From DAIRET01 sp036795455 (GTDB taxonomy: Bacteria; Bacteroidota; Ignavibacteria; Ignavibacteriales; Ignavibacteriaceae): a stretch of 64,000 bases of DNA. A model generated the notes under the pieces. That model had not been told where the DNA came from, searched no databases, and worked only from the letters and a program-made list of their open reading frames with translations. Below are positions 25,880 through 33,951 of the stretch, piece after piece. The stretch covers positions 1-64,000 of the forward strand of contig DAIRET010000001.1 in NCBI GenBank assembly GCA_036795455.1, written 5' to 3'. Each line of letters begins with the position of its first letter. Positions within the stretch are counted from its first letter, which is position 1. The translations under genes and the position numbers were made by a program.

Positions 25880-26587
25880 ATGAACAGAGTTGAACCTAAA
25901 ACAAATCATAGTCCTCAAATATTGAGAAATATTGGAGGAATACTTTTTTTTCTTTTTACGTTTGGAACAGTAGCAATCTTCCCTCAAAATTATGATGAAG
26001 TGATCACTAACATAGAAACGAAGAGAACAGAACTTGCCTCAATTTACTCTTCCGCCAACAATAAAGATTCTCTTCTTTCGGCAGCTCAAGAGTTTTTATT
26101 TGATAAGATAGTTAACGAAATTTTCCCGGCATGGTATAATACAAAATGGGACTTCAATGGTACTACCACTATCCCGCAAAAAGGAAAGATTGCTTGCGGT
26201 TACTTTGTAACTACTATTCTTGAACATGCCGGTTTTAAACTGCCGCGTGTTAAGTGGGCTCAGCTTGCTTCGGAAGCTATTATTTTGAAACTGAACAAAG
26301 ATGTTAAAAAATTTAGAAACCGTCCGGTTAAAGAAGTTATAGATTATATCTCAACTTCCGGCAAAGGTCTATATATAGTGGGACTTGATATTCATGTTGG
26401 GTTTATCGTAAATGACGGGGAAGAGATTTCGTTTGTACATTCAAATTACTATAAACCTGAAATCGGCGTTATGAAAGAGAGTTTAGAAGGAAATAATCCA
26501 CTTGCAGATTCTAAATACAGAGTAATAGGAAAAATTCTTCATAAAACAATGGTAGAAAAGTGGATAACTGATGTTTGGCTTGATTGA
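25880..26587 (+). CDS. Exported NlpC/P60- or papain-like cysteine hydrolase candidate
   Basis: A 235-residue protein with a hydrophobic segment at residues 17-35 (signal or anchor). The mature part has KIACGYFVTTILEHAGFKLP (Cys106 at the start of a helix) and later GLDIHVGFIVND with His172, then FVHSNYY with His187. A Cys opening a helix followed by a strand-borne His before a strand resembles NlpC/P60 and related peptidoglycan amidases or endopeptidases, but no family can be named with certainty. It is a neighbour of the unknown exported protein at 25094. No clear ribosome site is seen. Confidence 0.55.
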   Translation: MNRVEPKTNHSPQILRNIGGILFFLFTFGTVAIFPQNYDEVITNIETKRTELASIYSSANNKDSLLSAAQEFLFDKIVNEIFPAWYNTKWDFNGTTTIPQKGKIACGYFVTTILEHAGFKLPRVKWAQLASEAIILKLNKDVKKFRNRPVKEVIDYISTSGKGLYIVGLDIHVGFIVNDGEEISFVHSNYYKPEIGVMKESLEGNNPLADSKYRVIGKILHKTMVEKWITDVWLD

Positions 26588-26643
26588 GTTCTATTTAAAA
26601 AATCTAATTTGAAACCATATATTAAAGAGATTTCGATAACATA

Positions 26644-27213
26644 TTATTCTCCTTTAAGCCAGTTGTTGATGATTGTCTTTCCGGTTTTTGTCATTATCGA
26701 TTCCGGGTGGAATTGAACACCGTGTATGTCGTACTTAATATGCGAAATACCCATGATGTATCCATCACCCGACATTGCGGTTATTTTCAAACATGATGGG
26801 AATCTCTCTTTCGATACAATCCATGAATGATATAAACCGGCGTCAAACGTTGCGGGTAAACCTTTAAAAAGGTAATTGGATTCTGTTATGTTTATTTTTT
26901 TTGATACGCCGTGAAAAACATTTTTGAGGTTTTTTAATTTCGCTCCGAAAGTTTCTCCGATTGCTTGATGTCCCAGGCAGATTCCGAGTATGCTTTTACT
27001 GCTTCCGTATTCTTCAATTAGATGCTTCATTACCGGGGAATCTTTAGGGAGTCCGGGACCGGGAGAAAACAGAAAGCCGTCATACCGGATTGCTTTTTTT
27101 AAATTGATCTTATCATTCTTCAAAATATCAAGTTCGGTACAACCGCACTCTTCAACAAGTTGAGCCAAATTGAACGTAAAAGAATCGTAGTTGTCAACAA
27201 GAAGAATTCTCAT
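26644..27213 (-). CDS. pabA: Aminodeoxychorismate/anthranilate synthase glutaminase subunit
   Basis: A 189-residue class I glutamine amidotransferase that feeds ammonia to the chorismate-using subunit. The N terminus MRILLVDNYDSFTFNLAQLV is the family start. The nucleophile Cys is in ILGICLGHQAIGE, and His-Glu in GVQFHPES. pabB is divergent, 62 nt away, and no trp genes are near, so the folate (4-aminobenzoate) role is favoured; the protein could also serve TrpE. The open frame extends 13 codons upstream but those are not conserved. Confidence 0.9.
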   Translation of the reverse strand: MRILLVDNYDSFTFNLAQLVEECGCTELDILKNDKINLKKAIRYDGFLFSPGPGLPKDSPVMKHLIEEYGSSKSILGICLGHQAIGETFGAKLKNLKNVFHGVSKKINITESNYLFKGLPATFDAGLYHSWIVSKERFPSCLKITAMSGDGYIMGISHIKYDIHGVQFHPESIMTKTGKTIINNWLKGE

Positions 27214-27275
27214 ATCCTCAATTGCAAAATATTTAATAAATTTGTGCTGCAAAGTAATAATAAATCACAATCCGT

Positions 27276-28247
27276 ATGAGAAAAAACGAATTCATAAAGC
27301 AAATGAACCTTGCAGGGAAAACAAAAACCCCGGTTCTTTTTATTGTCGACTTTGAGCAGAAAAATTATCTGTTGATTAAAATACCGGATGGTAATACCAG
27401 CGGGATTTTTTTCAACATTAACGGTATTAAAAACTATAAACCGGCAAATCATAAACCCGGTTCAATCCTGTTTGATAAATCACCGGTTGGGTTTGCTGCT
27501 TATAGGAAAGCCTTTAGCCGTGTAAAGAAAGAAATTAATGCGGGAAACACATTTCTCGTCAACTTAACTTTTCCGACCCCGGTTAAAACAAACCTTGAGC
27601 TGAAGGAGATTTTCCATTTTTCACGCGCTAAGTATAAACTAATCTATAAAAATAAATTTGTCGTTTTCTCTCCAGAGAGTTTTGTAAGAATAAACAAGGG
27701 GAAGATTTATTCTTTCCCGATGAAAGGAACTATTGATGCTTCAATACCGGGTGCTTCGGAAATTATTTTGAATGATGAAAAAGAAAAAGCCGAACATAAT
27801 ACAATTGTGGATTTAATCAGGAACGATCTGAGTATTGTTTCAAAAAAGGTAAAAGTTGAAAAGTTCAGGTACATTGAAAAGATAAAAACAAATCAAAAAG
27901 AATTGCTGCAGGTAAGTTCGAAAATATCGGGCATCCTTGATGGAAACTATGCTGAAAATATCGGCGAGATAATTACGAGTTTACTTCCGGCAGGCTCTAT
28001 TAGCGGGGCGCCGAAAAAGAAAACGGTTGAAATAATAAAAAAAGCGGAAGATTATAAAAGAGGTTTTTATACAGGGATATTCGGTTATTTTGATGGAAAA
28101 AATCTCGATAGCGCAGTTATGATACGGTTTATTGAAAAATCCGGTAAGGAATTGATTTATAAAAGCGGCGGCGGAATTACTTCATTCAGCGATGTAAAAA
28201 AAGAATACAATGAAATGGTAGATAAAGTTTATGTCCCAATTATTTGA
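27276..28247 (+). CDS. pabB: Aminodeoxychorismate synthase component I
   Basis: A 323-residue chorismate-utilising enzyme, shorter than full-length PabB because the N-terminal half is reduced. The key motif is SFPMKGTID: a Lys here, as in PIKGT, marks aminodeoxychorismate synthase, while anthranilate synthase has Ala (PIAGT). ExxKDxxEHxxIVDLIRNDL, SLLPAGSISGAPKKKTVEII and YTGIFGYFDG are also present. It acts with PabA to make 4-amino-4-deoxychorismate for folate. The downstream lyase gene overlaps its end by 17 nt. Confidence 0.92.
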   Translation: MRKNEFIKQMNLAGKTKTPVLFIVDFEQKNYLLIKIPDGNTSGIFFNINGIKNYKPANHKPGSILFDKSPVGFAAYRKAFSRVKKEINAGNTFLVNLTFPTPVKTNLELKEIFHFSRAKYKLIYKNKFVVFSPESFVRINKGKIYSFPMKGTIDASIPGASEIILNDEKEKAEHNTIVDLIRNDLSIVSKKVKVEKFRYIEKIKTNQKELLQVSSKISGILDGNYAENIGEIITSLLPAGSISGAPKKKTVEIIKKAEDYKRGFYTGIFGYFDGKNLDSAVMIRFIEKSGKELIYKSGGGITSFSDVKKEYNEMVDKVYVPII

Positions 28248-28830
28248 ATCAATTAAAGTATTTGAAAGGAAACTATACAACATTGTGTTTCACAACCGGC
28301 GGTTGAATGAAACCAGGAAACAGCTTTTCAATAAATTTGATTTTATAGATCTGAACGATGTAATAACAATTCCGGCTGCAATAGATAACGGGTTTTACAA
28401 ATGCAGAGTAATTTATGATAAAGCAATCCGAAAAATTGAGTTTGACCAATACAAGTTCAAAGAAATAAAAACCCTGCAAATTGTTGAGTGCGATGAAATA
28501 GATTATAAGTTCAAGTACGTTGACCGAACCGATTTGAATTTATTGTTGCAGCAAAAGAATGACAGCGATGATATTTTAATTGTCAAGAATGGTTTTGTAA
28601 CCGACACTTCATTCACGAATATCGCTTTTTTTGACGGTGAAAAATGGCTAACACCGAATACACCATTGCTTAAAGGGACAAAAAGAGAAAAATTGATTGA
28701 AGAGGGAGAAATATCGGAAGCCGAAATTAAAAGAAGTGATTTAAAGCTGTTTAAAAAGGCACTTTTACTGAATGCCTTTTACGATTTCAGAAACGAATGC
28801 AAAGTAGAAATCAACCGGATAAAAAGCTGA
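28231..28830 (+). CDS. pabC: Class IV aminotransferase, probable aminodeoxychorismate lyase
   Basis: A 199-residue PLP-dependent fold type IV protein, smaller than the usual 260-280. DDILIVKNGFVTDTSFTNIAFFDGEKWLTPNTPLLKGTKREKLIEEG is the family's C-terminal signature, and Lys in FKYVDRTDLNLLL is the probable PLP anchor. Overlap with pabB suggests it releases pyruvate from aminodeoxychorismate to give 4-aminobenzoate. The shortened N-terminal domain and some divergence leave room for another role. Confidence 0.8.
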   Translation: MSQLFESIKVFERKLYNIVFHNRRLNETRKQLFNKFDFIDLNDVITIPAAIDNGFYKCRVIYDKAIRKIEFDQYKFKEIKTLQIVECDEIDYKFKYVDRTDLNLLLQQKNDSDDILIVKNGFVTDTSFTNIAFFDGEKWLTPNTPLLKGTKREKLIEEGEISEAEIKRSDLKLFKKALLLNAFYDFRNECKVEINRIKS

Positions 28831-28922
28831 AGAAATATTAAATGTACCAGGCACAATTCCATTGAGGTAAATCCTCCTAAAGCCCCGGTTGAAATCTTTT
28901 TTAGATAAAATGCTTTAAACGA

Positions 28923-28948
28923 TAGCCCCGGCTTAGTTCCCGGGGCTA
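28923..28948 (-). terminator. Hairpin between convergent pabC and DUF1579 genes
   Basis: TAGCCCCGG (28923-28931) pairs perfectly with CCGGGGCTA (28940-28948) around an 8-nt loop. No long T-run follows on either strand. It lies 14 nt past the stop of the minus-strand gene and probably serves as a bidirectional terminator. Confidence 0.5.
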
Positions 28949-28961
28949 CTATTATAAATTT

Positions 28962-29540
28962 CTATTTGCGAATGTATTCGATTTCCATCGACTTAAACTC
29001 TTTCCCATCATGTTCCATATAGAGTTCAAAAATCTGATGTTTCTCATCAATCGGTTTTATTACTTCTTTAACGGGGAGGTCTTTTCCTGTAATTGGGTCA
29101 ACCATTTTCCCGGTTAATGTAATTGTTTTTGTGGCTTCATCGAAAGGACCGCTTGCAACCATAACACCGGTTCCCATATTGTCCATCCAAATAGAGATAA
29201 ATTCTTTTTTTGCATTATCGAAAGCGGTTAGATTCAATCCCTCCATCGGCATTCCCATTGTGATTGCTGTATGAGTAGACTTCATATATCTTCCGCCGAG
29301 AATCATTTTGTTAATCGTGGTGCCTTCGCTTACCATTGGCTCGCCGCCGGGAGTCATCCACATTTTAATTTTGGTATTCCATTCACCTTCTTGACTTTGA
29401 AGTTGTTTATGCATTTCGCCGGGGGTCATATATTCCATCCATGCTTTCATTTCTTCGCCTGATGGCGCTTCCTGCTGGGCATCTACCGGAATAGAAAAGA
29501 GAATGATTGAGACGAACAGTATTGAAAAAATTTTCTTCAT
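28962..29540 (-). CDS. Exported DUF1579 family protein
   Basis: A 192-residue protein with a signal peptide ending near residue 22 (IPVDAQ). The DUF1579 pattern is clear: LQSQEGEWNTKIKMWMTPGGEP, GTTINKMILGGRYMKS, NLTAFDNAKKEFISIWMDNMGTGVMVASG and the ending YRxK-like EIEYIRK. The family is a beta-barrel of unknown biochemical role, often near secreted proteins. AAGGAG lies 7 nt before the ATG. Confidence 0.85.
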   Translation of the reverse strand: MKKIFSILFVSIILFSIPVDAQQEAPSGEEMKAWMEYMTPGEMHKQLQSQEGEWNTKIKMWMTPGGEPMVSEGTTINKMILGGRYMKSTHTAITMGMPMEGLNLTAFDNAKKEFISIWMDNMGTGVMVASGPFDEATKTITLTGKMVDPITGKDLPVKEVIKPIDEKHQIFELYMEHDGKEFKSMEIEYIRK

Positions 29541-29626
29541 TTGATACTCCTTAAAACTATTAATTATTATTGAAACACAACGCTTTAAACATATGAATTA
29601 GTTCCATTATATGAAACTGTTGTTTC

Positions 29627-29947
29627 TTAAGACTGTGCAAGTTTTAATCCGACGATACCGATTACAATAAATGTAACGGAGACTATACGAACTACAGACG
29701 CCGCATCTTTAAAAAGCAAAATACCCGCTACAAAAGCACCGATTGCACCAATACCCGTCCATATTGCATAAGCCGTTCCCATAGGTATTGATTTTTGAGC
29801 CAGCCACAGGAATAACCCGCTTGCGCCCATACAAAACACAGCGAAAATAATCCACCAGAATTTATTCCCTGTTGTTTGAGATAATTTTAGTCCGAGAGGC
29901 CAGCCTATTTCCATTAAGCCGGCAATAAAAAGATAAAGCCATTCCAT
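29627..29947 (-). CDS. Small multidrug resistance (SMR) family transporter, SugE/Gdx-like
   Basis: A 106-residue, four-helix inner-membrane proton antiporter subunit. The essential Glu is in FIAGLMEIGWPLGLKLS. GTAYAIWTGIGAIGAFVAGILLFKD is the central signature, where the TGIGA form leans to SugE/Gdx guanidinium exporters rather than EmrE. No guanidine riboswitch is visible upstream, so guanidinium as substrate is not confirmed. AAAGGG precedes the ATG. It is encoded singly; a typical paired SMR partner is absent. Confidence 0.85.
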   Translation of the reverse strand: MEWLYLFIAGLMEIGWPLGLKLSQTTGNKFWWIIFAVFCMGASGLFLWLAQKSIPMGTAYAIWTGIGAIGAFVAGILLFKDAASVVRIVSVTFIVIGIVGLKLAQS

Positions 29948-30062
29948 AGTTACCCTTTGAAAGAATTAAAAAACAACCGGCAAAAATAAACAGAACTACA
30001 TGATTGCAAAAGTTATTAAAAGAGAGCGAGAGAAGTAATAGGATTAGCGGGCATTCATGTCA

Positions 30063-30112
30063 TTTGTGGCAAAAAAAGAGTTGCCGCGAATAACACGAAT
30101 CAACACTAATTC
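30063..30112. repeat. Dispersed intergenic repeat fragment
   Basis: A non-coding segment with the pattern CGAATAACACGAATCAAC and the inverted repeat GGCAA (30068-30072) / TTGCC (30081-30085). Phrases of the form 'attCGTGttaattCGTGGC' recur widely between genes in many Bacteroidota and other genomes, to my recollection; a related stretch, ACGTTAATTCGTGT, occurs here near 49134. It separates the SMR gene from cobO. Confidence 0.4.
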
Positions 30113-30141
30113 TTATCTGACAATCACCAGCTACTTTGTTT

Positions 30142-30672
30142 CTAAAACTCAATTCCTTCCCTTGCCTGCACTCCTTTAGTGTAGTAGTGTTTAATCTCTT
30201 TCATTTCAGTAACAAGGTCGGAAATTTCAATTAATTCGTTTGGTGCATAACGCCCTGTTAAAACGATCTCCATCTGTTCAGGTTTGTTTTTTAGTAATGA
30301 TAAAACCTCATCAACTCCGAATAAATTATAGAAGAGTGCAATACAGATTTCATCAAGAATAACAATATTGTAAGAGTTATTTCCGATTGCCGCTGTAACC
30401 TCATTTAAGCCTACTCTTGCCGCTTCAATATCTTTTTCGGTCGGTTTTTGTTTTATAAAACAATCAAGTCCGAATTGTTTAATTTCAATTTCGGGGAAGC
30501 ATTTAAGCGAATCAAGTTCTGCATAGTGCATTCCCTTTACGAATTGAGCAATAAATACTTTTCTGCCGGCTCCCGCAGCTCTAACTGCAAGCCCGATTGC
30601 AGCTGTAGTTTTTCCTTTTCCGTTTCCGGTGTAAAGGTGGATATAACCCATTACCGAATTATCATTTCCCAT
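30142..30672 (-). CDS. cobO: Cob(I)yrinic acid a,c-diamide adenosyltransferase, CobO/BtuR type
   Basis: A 176-residue enzyme that transfers adenosine from ATP to reduced corrinoid, giving adenosylcobalamin. The P-loop is TGNGKGKTTAAIGLAVRAAG, and the Walker B-like strand is NIVILDEICIALFYNL. LTGRYAPNELIEISDLVTEM and HYYTKGVQAREGIEF are diagnostic of the family. GGAG lies before the chosen ATG; a second in-frame ATG seven codons later is possible. It would supply the cofactor for B12 enzymes such as the mutase-type protein at 3.3 kb. No other cobalamin genes are nearby. Confidence 0.95.
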   Translation of the reverse strand: MGNDNSVMGYIHLYTGNGKGKTTAAIGLAVRAAGAGRKVFIAQFVKGMHYAELDSLKCFPEIEIKQFGLDCFIKQKPTEKDIEAARVGLNEVTAAIGNNSYNIVILDEICIALFYNLFGVDEVLSLLKNKPEQMEIVLTGRYAPNELIEISDLVTEMKEIKHYYTKGVQAREGIEF

Positions 30673-30797
30673 TTTACTCCTCAATAAAAACGATGTATCG
30701 ATAAATATTTTTATGCAAACTCACTATTAGTAATTGGCTCTCTGTTCTTATCCATCCTATTATTATACGATATGGGGAAAATAGCAATAGTATCGTT

Positions 30798-31988
30798 CTA
30801 TGAAACCTCTACCATCATTATCGCTTGTTCGGAACAGACAAAACTGCACAAAGAACATCCGCAACAAAGGGATGGATTGACATTAACAAAATAGTTATTT
30901 TCATAAATCGCATTATTAGAGGCTTCCTTACAAATTTGAATACACGTTCCACAGACGATGCATTCAGATTGATCAATACTTGCGATTACTTTGTAACTTC
31001 TGCTTAATGACATGTGGTTAGTCAATTTTCTGAGAGCTTTCCCCCTAATTTCTTCAACAGAAGAAAACCCTTTCGCAGCTAAATAATTTTTCAATCCTTT
31101 TTTCAATTCGTCGATAATTGAAAATCCTTTCAGCATAACTTCCGTACACACTTGCACAACACTTGCGCCTACCGCCAGGTATTCGACAGCATCCTTCCAG
31201 TTGGAAATACCACCGACCGCATAAATAGGAAGATCAACGGATTTGGCAATTTCAGCAACACACCTTAATCCGATCGGTTTAACACATGTGCCGGATAGCC
31301 CGCCGAAAGTAGAATAACCGTCAATGCTTGGAAGAGGTGTTAATGTTTCGATATCAATTCCGATTAATACCGAAACAGTGTTGATTGAACATATACCATC
31401 TGCGCCCCCCTTTAATGCAGCTTTTGCGGAAGCTGCAATGTCTGTTACATTAGGTGTAAGTTTTACTATTATGGGAATGCCCGTTACTCTCTTTACCCCG
31501 GCGACAATTTGTTCAATAGTATTAACGTCCTGCCCTATTGCAATACCGGAGCCTTGTGCATTTACACCGTTCGGACAAGAGAAATTAAGCTCTAAAGCAT
31601 CTGCCCCGGCATCCGAAACACGCTTCGCAATCTTCTGCCATGAATCAACCCCTTTTGCCCCCATAATACTGCCGATAAGAATTTTTTCGGGATATTCATC
31701 CTTGATGTTACGAATTTCTTTTAACCAGTATGAAATCGGTTTCTCAGATACCATTTCAATATTTTCCATACCGATTATTGAGCCGTTGTTTTTGAGAATG
31801 CTTAGTCTGGGAGAAACATTGGAGTTGCTCACATCCTCATCGTGTATTGTTTTTGTAACGGCGCCAGCCCATCCCAAATCAAATGCTTTCCCGATTAGTA
31901 CTCCGCTTGATGTTGGAGGAGCCGAAGCCAGTATAAACGGGTTTTCAAAACGCATTCCGTTTGCAAAAACTTCCAAATCACTCTTCAT
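30798..31988 (-). CDS. preA: Dihydropyrimidine dehydrogenase catalytic subunit PreA-like, FMN and two 4Fe-4S clusters
   Basis: A 396-residue protein. The TIM barrel is of the dihydroorotate/dihydropyrimidine dehydrogenase class (about residues 1-310), with catalytic Cys in LELNFSCPNGV and FMN loops KLTPNV and IYAVGGISNWKDAVEYLAVGA. The C terminus is an 8Fe ferredoxin domain: CIVCGTCIQICK and CCGCSLCSFVCS. This is the architecture of PreA, which with PreT reduces uracil or thymine. The start at 31988 has AGGA upstream. It begins 4 nt after the uracil permease stop, supporting pyrimidine uptake and reduction. PreT is not in the window. Confidence 0.9.
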   Translation of the reverse strand: MKSDLEVFANGMRFENPFILASAPPTSSGVLIGKAFDLGWAGAVTKTIHDEDVSNSNVSPRLSILKNNGSIIGMENIEMVSEKPISYWLKEIRNIKDEYPEKILIGSIMGAKGVDSWQKIAKRVSDAGADALELNFSCPNGVNAQGSGIAIGQDVNTIEQIVAGVKRVTGIPIIVKLTPNVTDIAASAKAALKGGADGICSINTVSVLIGIDIETLTPLPSIDGYSTFGGLSGTCVKPIGLRCVAEIAKSVDLPIYAVGGISNWKDAVEYLAVGASVVQVCTEVMLKGFSIIDELKKGLKNYLAAKGFSSVEEIRGKALRKLTNHMSLSRSYKVIASIDQSECIVCGTCIQICKEASNNAIYENNYFVNVNPSLCCGCSLCSFVCSEQAIMMVEVS

Positions 31989-31992
31989 AATT

Positions 31993-33297
31993 TTATTCCT
32001 TTTTGTCGGAGTTGTCTTCATTCATCCAGCCGAACTTTTCAAACAGGTGAAAAAAGATAGATAAAATAATTCCGCTTACTGCGGCAAATGCCATTCCCTT
32101 CAATTGAACCGAGCCGATATTAATGCTTGCCCCGCTAACGCCGATTATAAACGTAACCGCACCGAGAACCATGTTTTTATTTTTGCTGAAATCAACTTTT
32201 TGATCTACAAAAATTCTAAAACCCTGAACGGCAATCACCCCGAATAAAAGCATTGTTATTCCGCCCATTACAGGGGTTGGAATAGTAAGTATTGCTGCAG
32301 AAATTTTTCCGATACAAGAAAAACAGATTGCAAGAAGAGCTGCAATTCTTATCACCCAAACCGAATAAACACGTGTAATAGCAAGAACGCCGATGTTTTC
32401 TCCGTATGTTGTATTGGGGGTTGAGCCTGTGAATCCCGAAAGTACGTTGCTCACACCATCGCCGAGCAGCGACCGATGCAGTCCCGGTTCTTTCATTAAA
32501 TCTGATTCAGTAATTTTTCCCGTAACAATTAAATGGCTTATGTGTTCCGCAAGAACAACAAGACATGCTGGAGCTATGATAAGAATAGCTTTAATGCTGA
32601 AAACAGGAGAATGAAATTCCGGAATTGAAAACCATGCTGCATTACTTATTGAAACAGTATCTACCATCCCCATAAACAAAGCAAGAACGTAACCGGCAAC
32701 AATTGCGCTTAAAATTGGAATTATCTGAAAGAATCCCCTAAACAATACCGAGCCGATCATTCCGACAACCAATGTAAAAATAGAAACGATGATTACGTTA
32801 TGGTTAATTTGAAAAGGTTGTACAACGTTTCCCACTTCGGTTAAAAACGGCGCCAGCCCGGATTGCTGTGCCGCCAATGGTGCAAGTTCAAGCCCGATAA
32901 TTGCAACGACACTTCCCATAATAGCGGGAGGCATTACAATATCGATCCATTTTATTCCGAATTTTTTAACTACGAACGACATGATAATAAAAAACAATCC
33001 GAAGAAAATAAAACCGGATTGTGCATCGTTGTAGCCGCCACCGATAGATATAATTAATAGAGTAGGAGAAATAAAAGCGAAACTTGAACCGAGGTATGCA
33101 GGAATTCCGCCTCGTGTAAAATAAGAGTATATTAGCGTTCCGATTCCATTCATTAGCAAAGCAATTGCGGGATCAATACCAAGCAGGATAGGAACGAGAA
33201 CCGTTCCGCCGAACATGGCGGTAAGATGCTGAAAACTGAGAGGTAACGTTTTTATTACCGGCAGTTTTTCTTTTATTCCGATTGTCCGTCTTTTCAT
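31993..33297 (-). CDS. uraA: Uracil/xanthine permease (NCS2 family), UraA-like
   Basis: A 434-residue inner-membrane nucleobase:H+ symporter with about 14 hydrophobic segments. LSFQHLTAMFGGTVLVPILLGIDPAIALLMNGIGTL and AYLGSSFAFISP match UraA closely. The substrate-binding Glu motif is VVLAEHISHLIVTGK, and GDGVSNVLSGFTGSTPNTTYGENIG is the second. Uracil is the most likely substrate given the preA partner downstream. The ATG at 33297 gives the usual short N terminus; the frame stays open 11 codons upstream. Confidence 0.92.
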   Translation of the reverse strand: MKRRTIGIKEKLPVIKTLPLSFQHLTAMFGGTVLVPILLGIDPAIALLMNGIGTLIYSYFTRGGIPAYLGSSFAFISPTLLIISIGGGYNDAQSGFIFFGLFFIIMSFVVKKFGIKWIDIVMPPAIMGSVVAIIGLELAPLAAQQSGLAPFLTEVGNVVQPFQINHNVIIVSIFTLVVGMIGSVLFRGFFQIIPILSAIVAGYVLALFMGMVDTVSISNAAWFSIPEFHSPVFSIKAILIIAPACLVVLAEHISHLIVTGKITESDLMKEPGLHRSLLGDGVSNVLSGFTGSTPNTTYGENIGVLAITRVYSVWVIRIAALLAICFSCIGKISAAILTIPTPVMGGITMLLFGVIAVQGFRIFVDQKVDFSKNKNMVLGAVTFIIGVSGASINIGSVQLKGMAFAAVSGIILSIFFHLFEKFGWMNEDNSDKKE

Positions 33298-33427
33298 TTT
33301 TCTTAAGCCTTTAACATGATAAAAAATCAAGCCTTAAAAGTAATTACAGATTTAAAGAGCTACGGAAATATAGCGAATTAGTTTAGTTTTTAGAGCGGCA
33401 CTAAAAATTTTTATTCGGAAAGAGTGA

Positions 33428-33766
33428 TCAGTACATCAAGTGCATTTTTGATTTATTCCGCCAGCCCGCTTGATGCTCATACTTTACAAAGAAGATTTTC
33501 AAATCCGCCTGGTGTTCGTACTCAACAAAAAATATTTTCTTTTCAGCTTGATGATTGTATTTCATGAAAAACCATTTCCCGTCGTTCGTACCGGCATTAT
33601 GTTCATAGCTAACCTTAAATACTTTTAGGTCTGCCTGGTGTTCATACTTGACGACAAACACTTTTACATCCGATTGGTGTGAATAATCGACGGAAAAAAC
33701 TTTTTGAGCGGAAAGTTCATGTGCAATAAAAACCACAATTACAAGCAGCAAAGAGATGGATTTCAT
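33428..33766 (-). CDS. Exported six-repeat protein resembling the DUF6150 / 7(1) septoil-knot family
   Basis: A 112-residue protein. A signal peptide (residues 1-20, ending LSAQ) is followed by six copies of a roughly 13-residue unit: KVFSVDYSHQSDV, KVFVVKYEHQADL, KVFKVSYEHNAGT, KWFFMKYNHQAEK, KIFFVEYEHQADL and KIFFVKYEHQAGW. Each unit is one strand plus a conserved (K/E)Y(E/N)HQA turn. From memory, this (K/V)(V/Y)F-V-xY-xxQADL repeat pattern is the DUF6150 family, for which a 7(1)-knotted fold has been proposed. Function is unknown; the signal peptide places it in the periplasm or outside. It is a single-gene unit. Confidence 0.7.
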   Translation of the reverse strand: MKSISLLLVIVVFIAHELSAQKVFSVDYSHQSDVKVFVVKYEHQADLKVFKVSYEHNAGTNDGKWFFMKYNHQAEKKIFFVEYEHQADLKIFFVKYEHQAGWRNKSKMHLMY

Positions 33767-33951
33767 TATTACTCCAGATTGATGCGCAAAAATAGCAATT
33801 GCATTGAAAATATTACCCTTGTTTTTTAACCCCGTAATCGCTCAAAAATATTTTTTCATCTTCCTCTAAATAAACAGAAAATTATTTCGATAATTAGAAC
33901 GTTAAAAGTGCATTTAAACACAAACATTTTTTACCAATAAGGATAAACAAC

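Noticed and set aside
27276..28247. Anthranilate synthase component I (TrpE)
   Set aside because: The Lys in the MKGT motif and the overlap with a class IV aminotransferase gene point to aminodeoxychorismate synthase.
29948..30140. Guanidine riboswitch before the SMR transporter
   Set aside because: No ACGR-loop hairpin pair or ykkC-type core was visible upstream of the gene.
31324..32064. 246-codon open frame on the plus strand
   Set aside because: It is antisense to preA and uraA, both supported by clear motifs, and its translation has no recognisable family.
33440..33730. Short regular repeats that could suggest a CRISPR array
   Set aside because: The repeats are degenerate at the DNA level, are in frame, and encode the six-unit protein; there are no unique spacers and no cas genes.
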